Assembly: GCF_002259415.1 (NCBI RefSeq)
Contig: NZ_NPFY01000001.1
Span: 170,996 to 234,995 of the forward strand
DNA from: Rhodococcus sp. 14-2470-1b
GTDB lineage: Bacteria; Actinomycetota; Actinomycetes; Mycobacteriales; Mycobacteriaceae
Length of the DNA: 64,000 nt
Reading direction: 5' to 3'
The translations under genes and the position numbers were made by a program. The notes under the pieces are model-generated. The model searched no databases, was not told the origin of the DNA, and was given only the letters and a program-made list of their open reading frames with translations. This document shows, piece after piece, positions 25,419 to 34,915 of this stretch. Within the stretch, counting starts at the first letter, position 1, and the number at the start of each line of letters is the position of its first letter.

Positions 25419-25880
25419 GTGCCAATCTATGCCGCCTACGGATCGAACATGCATCCGGAGCAGATGTTGCAGCGTTGCCCACACTCCCCGCTGTCCGGAA
25501 CAGGATGGTTGCACGGGTGGCGCCTGACGTTCGGGGGCGGCGATATCGGCTGGGAAGGTGCGCTGGCCACCGTTGCACCCGACCCAGACGAGAAGGTCTT
25601 CGTCGTGCTCTACGACGTGTCCGACGAGGACGAGCAGAGCCTGGACAGGTGGGAGGGTTCGGAGCTCGGCATCCACCGCAAGGTTCGCTTGCGTGTCGAC
25701 ACCGCGGACGGGCCGGTGCTCGCGTGGCTCTACGTTCTCGACGCCTACGAGGGTGGTCTGCCGTCGGCACGCTACCTCGGTGTCATGGCCGAGGCCGCGG
25801 AAATCGCCGGGGCGCCTGCCGAGTACGTCCGAGACCTCCGCACTCGGAACAGCCGGAACGTCGGCCCCGGCACCCCCTAG
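25419..25880 (+). CDS. Gamma-glutamylcyclotransferase-like protein (Rv3304 homologue)
   Basis: A 153-residue protein starting at GTG 25419 with MPIYAAYGSNMHPEQMLQR. The YGSNM loop (residues 7-11) is the substrate-binding signature of the GGCT/AIG2 fold. The conserved acidic residue falls in DRWEGSELGIHRK (about 72-84), followed by a YVLDAYEGGLPSARYL stretch. Family members cyclise gamma-glutamyl compounds, but this actinobacterial branch has not been characterised to my knowledge. Its position between lpdA and the amidohydrolase pair is the same as Rv3304 in M. tuberculosis. It is convergent with the amidohydrolase gene, 6 bases away. Confidence 0.82.
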   Translation: MPIYAAYGSNMHPEQMLQRCPHSPLSGTGWLHGWRLTFGGGDIGWEGALATVAPDPDEKVFVVLYDVSDEDEQSLDRWEGSELGIHRKVRLRVDTADGPVLAWLYVLDAYEGGLPSARYLGVMAEAAEIAGAPAEYVRDLRTRNSRNVGPGTP

Positions 25881-25886
25881 CTCACG

Positions 25887-27065
25887 TCAGTGGGGGTCGA
25901 GGGCGATTCCGGTCAGCACCTTGACGCCCACCGCGAGGGCGCGCTCGTCGAGATCGAACGTCGGCTGGTGAATGTCGAGCTGAGGTCCGGAGCCGGACCA
26001 CACTCCCAGCCTGGCCATGGCACCTGGAATGTCCTCCAGGTACCAGGAGAAATCCTCGCCTCCGCCGGACTGAGGCGTGTCCGCGAGTGCCGTCTGCCCG
26101 AGCCTGCGGATGGCGTTCTCGAACGTTCGCGTCACCTCGGGTCCGTTGACCACGGGCGGAACCCCGCGCCGGTAGTTCAGTTCGAATCGGACGCCTGTCG
26201 GGGCGAGCAAGCCCGCCACGATTTCCGTCACGAGAGGCTCGAGCAGCGCCCAGGTCTCGTGGTCACCGGTACGGACGGTTCCGGTGAGCATGCCGGTTTG
26301 AGGGATCGCGTTCGGTGCCTGACCTGCGACCACCGCGCCCCACACCATCACTGTGCTCGTCCGCGGGTCGATCCTCCGGCTGAGCATCCCGGGCAGCCCT
26401 GTGATGACGGTTCCGAGCGCGTGCACCAGATCTGCCGTCAAGTGCGGTCGGGACGTATGACCGCCAGGAGAGTCCAGGCGTAGTTCGACGGTGTCCGCCG
26501 CCGACGTGATGGCGCCGACGCGCACTCCCACCTTGCCGACCTCGAGCCTCGGATCACAATGCAGTGCGAAGATCTTGGACACACCGTCGAGACCACCTGC
26601 CGCGACGACGTCGAGAGCACCACCGGGCATGACCTCTTCGGCGGGCTGGAAGATCAACCTGACTCCGAACGGCAGGTCCGGCAGGGACGCCAACGCCAGG
26701 GCCGTGCCGAGAAGAACTGTGGTGTGGGCGTCGTGTCCGCAGGCGTGGGACACGCCGGGCACCGTCGAGCTGTACGACGCCCCCGTGAATTCCTGCAGCG
26801 GCAGCGCATCCATGTCCGCGCGCAGCGCGACGCGAGGGCCGCTGGGTCCGATGTCGCACGTCAGTCCGGTTCCGCCCGGCAGAAGCTTCGGGCTCAGGCC
26901 GGCGGCTTCGAGCTTCTGGACGACGAACGCGGTGGTGGCGAACTCCTGGCGAGCGAGCTCGGGGTTGGCGTGAATGTGACGACGCCACTCCGACAGCTCG
27001 TCGGTGTGGTCGAGGATCCATGTGTCGACGAGGGCGAACCGATCGTCGGTCGACGTCGTCGTCAT
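25887..27065 (-). CDS. amiA1: M20-family amidohydrolase (AmiA1-like)
   Basis: A 392-residue metallopeptidase-fold protein of the M20D/peptidase-D group. Residues WRRHIHANPELARQEF (about 27-42), LRADMDALPLQE, VSHACGHDAHTT (zinc ligands) and IFQPAEE (catalytic glutamate) are followed by the dimerisation domain and then GGGEDFSWYLEDIPGAM near the C-terminus. Enzymes of this group hydrolyse N-acyl amino acids, hippurate-like amides or indole-acetyl conjugates. The order matches amiA1 (Rv3305c) next to amiB1. It overlaps the upstream amidohydrolase stop by four bases (27062-27065), giving a coupled pair that may act on related amides or form a heteromeric enzyme. Confidence 0.87.
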   Translation of the reverse strand: MTTTSTDDRFALVDTWILDHTDELSEWRRHIHANPELARQEFATTAFVVQKLEAAGLSPKLLPGGTGLTCDIGPSGPRVALRADMDALPLQEFTGASYSSTVPGVSHACGHDAHTTVLLGTALALASLPDLPFGVRLIFQPAEEVMPGGALDVVAAGGLDGVSKIFALHCDPRLEVGKVGVRVGAITSAADTVELRLDSPGGHTSRPHLTADLVHALGTVITGLPGMLSRRIDPRTSTVMVWGAVVAGQAPNAIPQTGMLTGTVRTGDHETWALLEPLVTEIVAGLLAPTGVRFELNYRRGVPPVVNGPEVTRTFENAIRRLGQTALADTPQSGGGEDFSWYLEDIPGAMARLGVWSGSGPQLDIHQPTFDLDERALAVGVKVLTGIALDPH

Positions 27066-28231
27066 CTGCTTGCCCGCGCTTCCACACCGTCGAGCAGGCG
27101 ATCGCGAACAGCCGGGTCCTGTGCCGCGCGCACGGCCGTTCGCGCGAGCAACCGCGCGCCGTCCAACACCGCGGTATCCGCCGACTCGGTGATGCAGGCT
27201 GCCGCGAACTCCGGTTGATGCGTCACCGCACCTGCCGAATCCAAGCCGATGACCGGGTGGATCCCCGGCAGAACATTTGTCACATTTCCCATGTCGGTGC
27301 TGCCCAGCGGGCGGAATCCTTCCAGTTCAGGTGCCAATGGTGAACGTCCGATCGCTTCGGTCTCGCGCCGGAACTGCGCGACCAACCACGGATCGGGGGT
27401 CAGTTCCTCGTAGGTCGGCGACACGGTGCGGATCTCGTGAGTGCATCCCGTGGCGACGGCTCCCGCCTCGAAGCAGGCGAAAGCTTTGCTTGTCAGTGCC
27501 GCAAGCGATTCCGACGTCGTCGCCCGCAGGTAGTACAGAAGCTCGGCGTGGCCGGGAACGATGTTGGGCGCCAGCCCGCCGTCGCCGACGATGCCGTGCA
27601 GTTGCTGCCCCGGCGACAAGTGTTGCCGCAGAAGACCGACGGCGACCTGCGCGACGGTGACGGCGTCTCCCGCGTTGATTCCCCACTCCGGTGCAGCCGA
27701 CGCGTGGGCTGCGCGTCCGGTGTACGTCACCGCGACGTCGGACAGCGCCAACGACGTCGCCCCGACGATGTCGAAGGGGCCTGGGTGCACCATCAGCGCT
27801 GCCCCGACACCGTCGAACACCCCGCGTTCGAGCATCAGAACCTTGCCGCCGCCACTCTCCTCGGCGGGCGTGCCGAGGAGACGCACGGTGATGCCGAGCC
27901 TCTCGGCGAGCGGGGCAAGTGCCACCGCTGCACCCGCTGCGGCTGCGGCGATGATGTTGTGCCCGCACGCATGGCCGATCTCCGGGAGTGCGTCGTACTC
28001 GGCGCAGATCCCGATCACCAGATCACCGCTGCCGAACGTCGCCGTGAACGCAGTGGGGAGATCGGCCACACCGCGTTCGATCTCGAATTGGTGGCCGGCG
28101 AGCAGATCGGTCAGTTTGGCGACGCTTCGATGCTCCTCGAAGGCGAGTTCGGGTTCGGAATGAATCGAATGCGACAGCGCGAGCAGCTCTGGTGCGGCGC
28201 GTTGGACACCGCTGTCGGTCTCATCGATCAC
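27062..28231 (-). CDS. amiB1: M20-family amidohydrolase (AmiB1-like)
   Basis: A 389-residue paralogue of the downstream gene: HSIHSEPELAFEEHRS (about 20-35), ICAEYDALPEIGHACGHNII (zinc-ligand region, about 75-95), LLGTPAEESGGGKVLM with the catalytic glutamate, HASAAPEWGINAGDAV in the lid domain, and GSTDMGNVTNVLPGIHPVI near the C-terminus. The last element resembles the aminobenzoyl-glutamate hydrolase (AbgB) branch more than hippurate hydrolases. It corresponds to amiB1 (Rv3306c). It is first in a two-gene unit with the amiA1-like gene and follows the crotonase-family gene on the same strand with a 15-base gap. Confidence 0.87.
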   Translation of the reverse strand: MIDETDSGVQRAAPELLALSHSIHSEPELAFEEHRSVAKLTDLLAGHQFEIERGVADLPTAFTATFGSGDLVIGICAEYDALPEIGHACGHNIIAAAAAGAAVALAPLAERLGITVRLLGTPAEESGGGKVLMLERGVFDGVGAALMVHPGPFDIVGATSLALSDVAVTYTGRAAHASAAPEWGINAGDAVTVAQVAVGLLRQHLSPGQQLHGIVGDGGLAPNIVPGHAELLYYLRATTSESLAALTSKAFACFEAGAVATGCTHEIRTVSPTYEELTPDPWLVAQFRRETEAIGRSPLAPELEGFRPLGSTDMGNVTNVLPGIHPVIGLDSAGAVTHQPEFAAACITESADTAVLDGARLLARTAVRAAQDPAVRDRLLDGVEARASR

Positions 28232-28246
28232 CGCACCAGTCTGTCA

Positions 28247-28954
28247 CTACTGGTTTCCGAAGCTGAAGTTGCTCTCGCCCGTCGGAATATTCAACGCCGC
28301 GAGAACGTCGGCGTGGATCCCTGCCTTGATCCCCGCCAGGTTCTTCCCGCGCGTGCTCGTCGACGCCACTGCCCGCTCGACCGCAGCGGCCAGCACCTGA
28401 TCCTCGTCGACGGCGGCGTCGGCGATCCCTGCCGCGACCGCGTCGGCACCTCCGTAGCGTCGTCCTGTCGTCATGGCCTCGACCGCGGTCTGCTTCGGCA
28501 ACCGGCCGTTGATCAGCGCCGACATGCCGACCGTGAAAGGCATGTTCAGGTTCACCTCCGGAAGGCAGTAGAACCCTCGGTCGGCCCGTACGATCCGGAA
28601 ATCGTGTGCGGTGGCCAGCATGGCGCCTGCCCCGAAGGCATGGCCCTGCACCGCGGCGATCGTCGTCATCGGGAAGGTCAGCAGCCGCGTGTAGAGCGTG
28701 TGGACTCGGTCGAGATAGGACGTGATCTTGTCGAGGTTCGCGAACAGCCAGTCGGTGTCGAGTCCGTTGGTGAAGAACTTGCCGGTCGCCGTCGTCACCA
28801 ATGCTGCCGGGCCCTCCACGGCCTCCACCTCGTCGAGCAGGGCATGCACACGGTCGATCCAGTCGGGATGGAAGCGGTTCTCGTTGTTCTCTGGACCGTC
28901 TTGGTCGCCGAGGAAGAGAATGTGGACGTCACCGTTGCGCTCGAGATATGGCAT
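28247..28954 (-). CDS. Enoyl-CoA hydratase/isomerase (crotonase) family protein
   Basis: A 235-residue crotonase-fold protein. The first oxyanion-hole region is TTATGKFFTNGLDTDWL (about 54-70) and the second is AAVQGHAFGAGAMLATAHDFRI (about 98-119), where the GAGAM segment supplies the backbone amide. CLPEVNLNMPFTVGMSALIN occupies the place where hydratases carry the second catalytic glutamate. The single acidic residue there, together with the short length, resembles delta3,delta2-enoyl-CoA isomerases more than hydratases. It is upstream of the amidohydrolase pair and divergent from punA. A role in unsaturated fatty-acid oxidation is plausible from the family only. Confidence 0.82.
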   Translation of the reverse strand: MPYLERNGDVHILFLGDQDGPENNENRFHPDWIDRVHALLDEVEAVEGPAALVTTATGKFFTNGLDTDWLFANLDKITSYLDRVHTLYTRLLTFPMTTIAAVQGHAFGAGAMLATAHDFRIVRADRGFYCLPEVNLNMPFTVGMSALINGRLPKQTAVEAMTTGRRYGGADAVAAGIADAAVDEDQVLAAAVERAVASTSTRGKNLAGIKAGIHADVLAALNIPTGESNFSFGNQ

Positions 28955-29014
28955 GCGGCGATCCTACCCATCGGTAACATGCGATGGTCCAAGAACCGTG
29001 GGACACCTATCTCC

Positions 29015-29020
29015 TAGGGT
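29015..29020 (+). promoter_or_regulatory. -10 element giving a probable leaderless punA transcript
   Basis: TAGGGT at 29015-29020 ends 8 bases before the GTG at 29029. That spacing places the expected transcription start on or next to the start codon, as in many leaderless actinobacterial mRNAs. No -35 hexamer is obvious, and there is no Shine-Dalgarno sequence before the GTG. Confidence 0.4.
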
Positions 29021-29028
29021 GGTCAACC

Positions 29029-29862
29029 GTGGGAACTTCTGACTCGAACACCAGCACTGCAGACCCGACAATCGACCCGACCGGTGCAGCCGCTACCGCC
29101 GCGCAGGCCATCGCCGACGCGACCGGCGTCACGTCGCATTCGGTCGCGATCGTGCTCGGCTCCGGGTGGCAGGCCGCAGCAGACCGATTCGGCGAACCGA
29201 CCGCCACGGTCTCGATGAGTGACCTCCCCGGGTTCGCCCCGCCGTCGGCGTCCGGGCATTCGGGCACCATCACATCCGTGAAGGTCGGCGACACCGACAC
29301 CCTGCTGCTGCAGGGACGCACCCACGCGTACGAGGGCCACGAGCTTCGCCGGGTCGTCCACCCGATTCGCTCGGCCATCGCGACGGGTGTCGGCACGGTG
29401 GTACTCACCAACGCCGCGGGCGGAATCCGCGAGGGCATGAGCGTCGGGCAGCCCGTGCTGATCTCCGATCACCTCAATTTGACGGCGCGATCCCCACTGA
29501 TCGGCGCCGAGTTCGTCGACCTCGTCGATGCTTACTCGTCCGATCTGCGTGAACTGGCCCGTGAGATCGATCCGACCCTGGAGGAGGGTGTCTACGCGGG
29601 CCTGCCCGGCCCGCACTACGAGACTCCCGCCGAGATCAGGATGCTGCGGGTGCTCGGTGCAGACCTGGTCGGTATGTCGACGGTGCACGAGACCATTGCC
29701 GCACGTGCGCTCGGCGCCCGTGTCCTCGGCGTGTCGCTCGTGACCAACCTTGCGGCCGGAATGACCGGCGAGCACCTCGATCACAAAGAAGTACTCGAAG
29801 CCGGGAAGGCGTCGGCGGAGCGAATGGGCGAGCTGCTGCACCGCCTGGTCGGCGCACTGTGA
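29029..29862 (+). CDS. punA: Purine nucleoside phosphorylase
   Basis: I start at GTG 29029 rather than ATG 28984, because the latter would include the apparent -10 element. The 277-residue protein is a trimeric-type (PNP/MTAP) phosphorylase: [16 protein letters not shown] (phosphate-binding glycine loop), [66 protein letters not shown] (with the active-site glutamate) and [15 protein letters not shown]. It splits purine nucleosides to base and (deoxy)ribose-1-phosphate. The gene overlaps pmmB by GTGA (29859-29862). That pairing, also seen as Rv3307-Rv3308, lets the mutase handle sugar-1-phosphates released here. Confidence 0.93.
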   Translation: MGTSDSNTSTADPTIDPTGAAATAAQAIADATGVTSHSVAIVLGSGWQAAADRFGEPTATVSMSDLPGFAPPSASGHSGTITSVKVGDTDTLLLQGRTHAYEGHELRRVVHPIRSAIATGVGTVVLTNAAGGIREGMSVGQPVLISDHLNLTARSPLIGAEFVDLVDAYSSDLRELAREIDPTLEEGVYAGLPGPHYETPAEIRMLRVLGADLVGMSTVHETIAARALGARVLGVSLVTNLAAGMTGEHLDHKEVLEAGKASAERMGELLHRLVGAL

Positions 29863-31460
29863 CCTCCGACCTTCAGGCGCAGGTCGCGGCGTGGATCGAC
29901 GCCGATCCGGACCCCGCCACCCGGGAGGAGCTGGCCGAGCTTTCGGAAAGCGAACTCACGAAACGATTTTCGGGCCCACTGAGTTTCGGCACCGCAGGAC
30001 TACGAGGTGCAGTGCGCGCAGGCCCCAACGGCATGAACGTCGCGGTCGTCACCCGCACGTCCGCCGGAATCGCAGCGTGGCTGCGCGTGCAGAAGCTCGG
30101 CGGAAGCACGGTCGTCGTCGGGCGTGATGCGCGGCACGGTTCCGACTCTTTCGCGACAGCGGCCGCGGAAATCTTCGCTGCACAGGGGTTCGACGTCGTC
30201 CTGCTCCCCCGGCCACTGCCGACGCCCGTCCTCGCGTTCGCAGTGCGAGCCCTGAACGCGGAGTTGGGCGTCCAGATCACGGCGTCGCACAATCCCGCTG
30301 CGGACAACGGGTACAAGGTCTACCTCGGCGGGGGCGCTCAGCTGATTCCACCGGCCGACAAGGAAATCGAGGCGGAGATCGCCGCAGTCGGCCGAGCCGT
30401 CGACGTCCCACGGACCATCGTCCTCTCGGGTGGCTCGGACATCACCGCGCGCTACCTCGACACGATGGCGCCCCTGGCACGTTCGACCGAACGCGGCATC
30501 CGCATCGCACTGACGCCGATGCACGGCGTCGGCGGCGAGGTCGCGATCGCGGCGCTCCGCAGTGCCGGATTCCGCGACATATCAGTGGTGACAAGCCAAT
30601 TCGACCCCGACCCGGAATTTCCGACGGTGACCTTCCCCAACCCGGAGGAGCCGGGCGCCGCCGATGCCGTGCTCGCACTGGCCCACGAGATCGAGGCAGA
30701 TCTGGCGATCGCACTGGATCCGGATGCAGATCGCTGCGCGATCGGGATCCCCGGCCCGAACGGATGGCGCATGCTCAGCGGAGACGAGACGGGCGCACTG
30801 CTCGCGGAGCACATACTGCGCAGCGCACCTGCGAACTCGTTGGTGGCCAACACCATCGTCTCCTCACAGTTGCTGTCGGCGCTCGCGCCCGCCCGGGGGG
30901 CGCGCTACGCACGGACCCTCACCGGGTTCAAGTGGCTCGTCCGTGCGGGCGATGGCTTGGTGTACGCCTACGAGGAAGCGATCGGCCACTGCGTGGACCC
31001 GCAGTCGGTCAACGACAAGGACGGCATCTCCGCAGCCGTGATGCTCGCGGATCTCGTCGCGACACTGAAACAGAACGGACGGACGCCGCTGGACGCACTC
31101 GACGATCTGGCGGTCGAGTTCGGGGTGCACGCAGGCGCACAGGTGTCCACGCGAGTCGAGGACACCGATCGAATCTCTCGGATGATGGAGGAACTCAGGC
31201 ACGACCCGCCGACCGAATTGGCTTCTCGTGCAGTCACCGTCACGGACTTCCTTCAGAATGCAGGCTCGCTGCGCACCGACGCGGTGGAGCTCGCCGGACA
31301 AGGCGTACGCGTCATCGTTCGCCCGTCCGGGACGGAGCCCAAGGTGAAGGCGTACCTCGAGGTCGTCGAACCCGTCGACTCCCCCGAGGGACTGGCGGAT
31401 GCACGAGTCCGGGCGGAGGCGACGCTCGACGAACTGAGGGCCTTCGCGCAGAACCTGTGA
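29859..31460 (+). CDS. pmmB: Phosphohexomutase (phosphomannomutase/phosphoglucomutase/phosphopentomutase type)
   Basis: A 533-residue alpha-D-phosphohexomutase starting at GTG 29859. The four domain signatures are in place: substrate loop [11 protein letters not shown] (42-52), the phosphoserine loop [14 protein letters not shown] with Ser143, the magnesium-binding loop DPDADR (Asp287, Asp289, Asp291), the sugar-binding EEAIGHCVD region, and the phosphate-binding [16 protein letters not shown] near the C-terminus. The length is typical of the PGM2/phosphopentomutase-like branch. Coupling to punA suggests that conversion of (deoxy)ribose-1-phosphate to the 5-phosphate is at least one role. The symbol follows Rv3308. 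Confidence 0.9.
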   Translation: MTSDLQAQVAAWIDADPDPATREELAELSESELTKRFSGPLSFGTAGLRGAVRAGPNGMNVAVVTRTSAGIAAWLRVQKLGGSTVVVGRDARHGSDSFATAAAEIFAAQGFDVVLLPRPLPTPVLAFAVRALNAELGVQITASHNPAADNGYKVYLGGGAQLIPPADKEIEAEIAAVGRAVDVPRTIVLSGGSDITARYLDTMAPLARSTERGIRIALTPMHGVGGEVAIAALRSAGFRDISVVTSQFDPDPEFPTVTFPNPEEPGAADAVLALAHEIEADLAIALDPDADRCAIGIPGPNGWRMLSGDETGALLAEHILRSAPANSLVANTIVSSQLLSALAPARGARYARTLTGFKWLVRAGDGLVYAYEEAIGHCVDPQSVNDKDGISAAVMLADLVATLKQNGRTPLDALDDLAVEFGVHAGAQVSTRVEDTDRISRMMEELRHDPPTELASRAVTVTDFLQNAGSLRTDAVELAGQGVRVIVRPSGTEPKVKAYLEVVEPVDSPEGLADARVRAEATLDELRAFAQNL

Positions 31461-31461
31461 C

Positions 31462-32331
31462 CTAGAACAGTGCGGTCTGGACGGCGGGAAGGTCGGATGT
31501 GTAGTCGCCGAACTTGATTCGGCGCCCCTTCAGTGCGTGCAGATCCACCACGTACGACGTCTCGTCGTCGGCGTCTCGTCCCGTGGTCGACGTGGTGATC
31601 TCCACGATGGCCGTTTGACCGATGCAGGCATTCACGGAGAATCCGTGCGGGCCGCTCGTGAGGTCGCCGGGGTAGGCGAGCCTGTTCCCGGAGGCTAGGT
31701 CGCGAAACCCAGCCACTTCCCACGCTTCGGTCACGACGCGGTACCCGGAGTCTTCGGACACCGGAGCGAGGTCCTCGCGCACCGCCGTCGCCAATGACGC
31801 CGTAGCAGCACCCAACCGCGCAGTGTCGACGGGAAGTGCCAGAGCCGCGGCCTTCGCCGACGACCGGACGGCTTGGCGAATCTGGAGTCGCTCGGTGACG
31901 CGATCTTCGAGCACCCGCACGACTTTCCCGTTTTCGGCCCGTGCCACGTACTCGGCGCAGACCGCTCCCTGCTCGGCGAGCCTGCCCCATTTCCTGGTAT
32001 CCGCTGCGGTACCGACCTTGTGCACCGCATTGGCGAACGTCGCAATGTACAACCAATGCGGCTGCATCACATGAGGTTCGAGATCTTTCGACACGAATCC
32101 TCCGCGGTGGACGGTGTGCACGAACCGGAACGGATCCTTCGACTCGCATTCCTCGCACTGACTACCGCTGTCCACGGGACGTTGCTCCGGGCACGGCACA
32201 TATCCGGGCGCCGGCCCGAACGCCACGCGCCCGGTGCACCACCGTTGGGCACCGAGCGCGAAGAACCCGAGATGCCCACCGCGCAGATCGACCGTTCTCA
32301 CCTCACGCGACTCGACGTCCAGCACACGCAA
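31462..32331 (-). CDS. DUF2797 family zinc-ribbon-like protein
   Basis: A 289-residue protein. It has a cysteine cluster (CPEQRPVDSGSQCEECE, about 47-63), then HVMQPHWLYIATFANAVHKVGTA and RKWGRLAEQGAVCAEYV. The combination of the cysteines, the WLYIA motif, KVG and the R-W-x-x-QGA element is diagnostic of DUF2797. The KVG/R segment resembles a GIY-YIG-like core, though catalysis has not been shown to my knowledge. The first usable start is TTG 32331, preceded by AGGAGGG. The coding frame continues upstream to a CTG at 32388 that overlaps the upp stop (CTGA), so the true N-terminus may be 19 residues longer. Convergent with pmmB. Confidence 0.8.
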   Translation of the reverse strand: MRVLDVESREVRTVDLRGGHLGFFALGAQRWCTGRVAFGPAPGYVPCPEQRPVDSGSQCEECESKDPFRFVHTVHRGGFVSKDLEPHVMQPHWLYIATFANAVHKVGTAADTRKWGRLAEQGAVCAEYVARAENGKVVRVLEDRVTERLQIRQAVRSSAKAAALALPVDTARLGAATASLATAVREDLAPVSEDSGYRVVTEAWEVAGFRDLASGNRLAYPGDLTSGPHGFSVNACIGQTAIVEITTSTTGRDADDETSYVVDLHALKGRRIKFGDYTSDLPAVQTALF

Positions 32332-32384
32332 CCGAGGGTCACCCTCCTGCGCAGGCCAGGTGACCCCGAGGACCAGCGAGACGT

Positions 32385-33008
32385 TCAGCGTGGACCGAAC
32401 TGACGGTCACCGGCGTCGCCGAGACCGGGAACGATGAAGGCGTCCTCGTTCAGACCGTCGTCGATACTCGCGGCGACCAGTCGCACCGGCAGTCCCGACG
32501 CCTCCAACGCCGCCACGCCCTCCGGCGCGGCAACGACACAGATGCACGTCACGTCGGCTGCACCTCGCTCGACGAGCAGTTCGATCGTGTGAACCATGGA
32601 CCCGCCGGTAGCCAGCATGGGGTCGAGCACGTACACGGGCGTCGTCGACAGGTCGTCGGGCAGTGATTCCATGTACGGCACCGGCTGGTGCGTCTGCTCG
32701 TCACGCGCCATCCCGACGAAACCGACGCGGGACTGCGGGATGAGACCACTCGCCTTCTCGACCATCCCGAGTCCGGCGCGGAGGACGGGAACGAGCAGCG
32801 GCGGCTTGCTGAGCCGAGTGCCACTGGTGACGGCGACCGGCGTCTTGACATCGAAGGTCTCGATCGCCGCGTCGCGAGTGGCTTCGTAGACCAACATGTG
32901 GGTGAGTTGGCGAAGTGCGGATCGGAAGGTTGCGTTGTCGCTGCGCTCGTCGCGCATCCTCGTGAGCAGTGCTGCGGCCAGTGGATGTTCGACCACGTGA
33001 GTTTCCAT
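32385..33008 (-). CDS. upp: Uracil phosphoribosyltransferase
   Basis: The start is ATG 33008 ([20 protein letters not shown]), giving 207 residues, the normal UPRT length. Landmarks are [54 protein letters not shown], the PRPP-binding loop [20 protein letters not shown] (about 125-144), CVVAAPEG, and the uracil-binding C-terminus [16 protein letters not shown]. It makes UMP from uracil and PRPP, salvaging the base released by the nucleoside enzymes nearby. A likely leaderless promoter lies immediately upstream. Confidence 0.95.
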   Translation of the reverse strand: METHVVEHPLAAALLTRMRDERSDNATFRSALRQLTHMLVYEATRDAAIETFDVKTPVAVTSGTRLSKPPLLVPVLRAGLGMVEKASGLIPQSRVGFVGMARDEQTHQPVPYMESLPDDLSTTPVYVLDPMLATGGSMVHTIELLVERGAADVTCICVVAAPEGVAALEASGLPVRLVAASIDDGLNEDAFIVPGLGDAGDRQFGPR

Positions 33009-33015
33009 GGATCCA

Positions 33016-33021
33016 AGGATA
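33016..33021 (-). promoter_or_regulatory. -10 element for a probable leaderless upp transcript
   Basis: On the minus strand TATCCT lies 7 bases upstream of the upp ATG, so transcription would begin at the start codon. No ribosome-binding site is present in the intervening TGGATCC. No good -35 hexamer is visible. Confidence 0.4.
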
Positions 33022-33114
33022 ATTGTGGGAACCGATCGGGCCTCGGTTGCGTCGAAGATAGATGTAGGGATTTCCCTGCGTGGATCGAGCGGCTCGAGCA
33101 ACCTGGGGGAACCG

Positions 33115-33414
33115 GTGACAGAGATTTCGGCAGTGGCAGCGGGGATACACGCGTTCTCGTCGACGGCGGGGTCCATGGCGGGAGAGGTCGCCGTCGCGGC
33201 CGCCGCCACGGCCGCGACGGGTCCGGCCGTGCTCGCACCCGTGTTCGGCGTGATCGGGACGGAATTCCTCGCCGCGTTCACCGCGGTGCACAGCGCCCAT
33301 ACCGCCGCGGTCTCCCGGTTGGCCGGCACCGTCGCGAGCATCGGGGTTGCTGCGTCCACGTCGGCCGCTGGGTACGACATCACCGATGCGTCGACGGCTG
33401 CGAGTCTGGCGTGA
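33115..33414 (+). CDS. EspC/WXG100-like small protein, probable type VII secretion substrate
   Basis: I start at GTG 33115, which has GGGGGA upstream; the frame is open further up but overlaps the upp promoter. The 99 residues are almost entirely alanine/threonine-rich helix: a first helix to about residue 33, a turn at GPAVLAP, then a second helix to about 82. Near the C-terminus is Tyr87-x3-Asp91 (YDITD), the YxxxD/E type VII secretion signal. Size, helical hairpin and signal fit the EspC (DUF2580)/WXG100 class. The stop overlaps the next gene by GTGA (33411-33414), so it is probably made and exported with the NlpC/P60 protein. Confidence 0.7.
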   Translation: MTEISAVAAGIHAFSSTAGSMAGEVAVAAAATAATGPAVLAPVFGVIGTEFLAAFTAVHSAHTAAVSRLAGTVASIGVAASTSAAGYDITDASTAASLA

Positions 33415-34577
33415 TCGACCTGCTGGCGAGACCGATCACGGATCTGCTGGGCGCGTTCGGGTCAGGGGTGATTCCCGCGGGCGGCCCGGCGGATGTGCTG
33501 AGATCGTCGTCCCGGGTTCTCGACTCCGTCCAGAGCGTCGGACGGTCCGCCATCGGCGAGTTGGCTACCACGTGGAGTGGTCCGGCCGCGACGGCGGCGC
33601 TCGACCTCGCCGGACGGGCGCAGACGAGCGCGGTCGGGTTGTCCGAGCACGGTGACGAGATCGCGGCCGTCGTGGACCGCGCGTGCGACAAGGTTCAAGC
33701 GGGTCTGGTCGAGCTTCAGGGCATCCTGCAGTCCTTCGTCGCCGTGGCCACCACTGCAGCCCCCGTGCTGTTCACTCCGGCCGGGTCGACCATGCTGATC
33801 GGTGCAGCCATCGATCATCTGCAGCGTGCCCTCGCCGTCGTCGCACGTGTGCGCGCCGAACTCGCCGGACACGCAGCGGAGATCGGCGCGTACGCGGCGC
33901 CTCCGCCGGTTCCCGAGCCCGCCGGAACTACGTCCGCCGCCGGCTCCCCCGCCCCGACCCCGGTCAGGACCGTGACGGCCTCGGCACCTGTATCCGATCC
34001 AGGCAGCCAGTTCGGTCAGAACTTTCTTCGCACCGTCTCCGCGTCGGCGCCCTCGATGCCCGACGCGCCGTCCTCGCCCATCTCACCGTCCGCGGCTCCG
34101 GCGGCATCGTCTCCCCCGTCGGGCATGTCGATGTACACCGGAACTCCGGACCGCACGACAGCGGACACCGGTGCACCCGGCCGCGGCGTTCAGGTCGCCC
34201 TCCCCGACGGCAGCGTCGCGACTGCGCCCAACGAACAAGCCGCGGGCGCAGTCAGAAGTGCTCTGACTCAGCAGGGCACCCCGTACGTGTGGGGAGGCAC
34301 GTCCCCCGGGCAGGGCCTCGACTGCAGCGGGCTGACCCAGTGGGCATACGGAGAACAGGGTGTGGAGCTTCCGCGGCTGGCGCAGGAACAGAACGTCGGC
34401 ACCCAGGTCGGTCAGGACGAGCTGATGCCCGGCGATCTGGCGATATGGGACGGGCACGTCGCGATGGTGATCGGCAACGGCCAACTCGTCGAGGCGGGTG
34501 ATCCGGTTCAGGTCGGTGAGATCAGAACGACCAACGCCGGTATGGGCTTCAAGGGCTTCTACAGGCCGACCGAATGA
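33411..34577 (+). CDS. NlpC/P60 peptidoglycan hydrolase with N-terminal WXG-like domain
   Basis: Starts at GTG 33411 and encodes 388 residues. Residues 25-165 are a helical WXG100/PPE-like region with Trp55-Ser-Gly57 at a turn. Residues 165-255 are a proline/serine/alanine-rich linker. Residues 275-388 are an NlpC/P60 (C40) domain: [20 protein letters not shown] with catalytic Cys305, [20 protein letters not shown] with catalytic His349, and a polar third residue after it. There is no Sec signal, which fits export by a type VII (ESX) system with the EspC-like partner upstream. Such enzymes cut peptidoglycan stem peptides. The overlap with the next gene is ATGA at 34574-34577. Confidence 0.85.
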   Translation: MIDLLARPITDLLGAFGSGVIPAGGPADVLRSSSRVLDSVQSVGRSAIGELATTWSGPAATAALDLAGRAQTSAVGLSEHGDEIAAVVDRACDKVQAGLVELQGILQSFVAVATTAAPVLFTPAGSTMLIGAAIDHLQRALAVVARVRAELAGHAAEIGAYAAPPPVPEPAGTTSAAGSPAPTPVRTVTASAPVSDPGSQFGQNFLRTVSASAPSMPDAPSSPISPSAAPAASSPPSGMSMYTGTPDRTTADTGAPGRGVQVALPDGSVATAPNEQAAGAVRSALTQQGTPYVWGGTSPGQGLDCSGLTQWAYGEQGVELPRLAQEQNVGTQVGQDELMPGDLAIWDGHVAMVIGNGQLVEAGDPVQVGEIRTTNAGMGFKGFYRPTE

Positions 34578-34915
34578 CGAACGAGATGGTGGGCGAGGTG
34601 ATGATCGCGCAGTCGGCAACCCGCGACAACTCGGTACGGGTCCGAGCGTCCGAGTCCGGCACGCCCGTGTCGATCCAGATCGATCCGGGCGAACTCCGCT
34701 ACGGCGGTGCAGAATTGGCTGCCACGGTCCTCGATCTCTGCAAGCGCGCAACCGAACGTGCGCGTGCCGAACGGAGAACACTTCTCGAACAGTCGGGGAT
34801 GGACAAAGACGTCCTCGACATGCTGGGTCTGCCTACCGCATCCGCCGTCGCGGACGCGGAGAACGAACTGATGGGGGCCGAGCAGCCACCGTCGTCGTGG
34901 ATGACACCACTGTGA
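34574..34915 (+). CDS. YbaB/EbfC-like protein linked to the type VII cassette
   Basis: A 113-residue protein beginning [21 protein letters not shown] beta region (VRVRASESGTPVSIQIDPGELRYGGAELAATVL, read in parts, about 22-55) is followed by a charged helix ATERARAERRTLLEQSGMDK, then DVLDMLGLPTASAVADAENE. This strand-then-helix pattern resembles the YbaB-like accessory proteins often encoded near ESX loci in Nocardiaceae and mycobacteria. It overlaps both neighbours by 4 bases (ATGA and GTGA), so it is an integral part of the four-gene unit. Function unknown; it may be a chaperone or an assembly factor. Confidence 0.6.
   Translation: MTNEMVGEVMIAQSATRDNSVRVRASESGTPVSIQIDPGELRYGGAELAATVLDLCKRATERARAERRTLLEQSGMDKDVLDMLGLPTASAVADAENELMGAEQPPSSWMTPL

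Noticed and set aside
33007..33114. Upstream extension of the EspC-like gene to ATG 33007
   Set aside because: It would overlap the upp start and its -10 element and add non-helical residues. GTG 33115 follows GGGGGA and gives the typical length near 100 residues.
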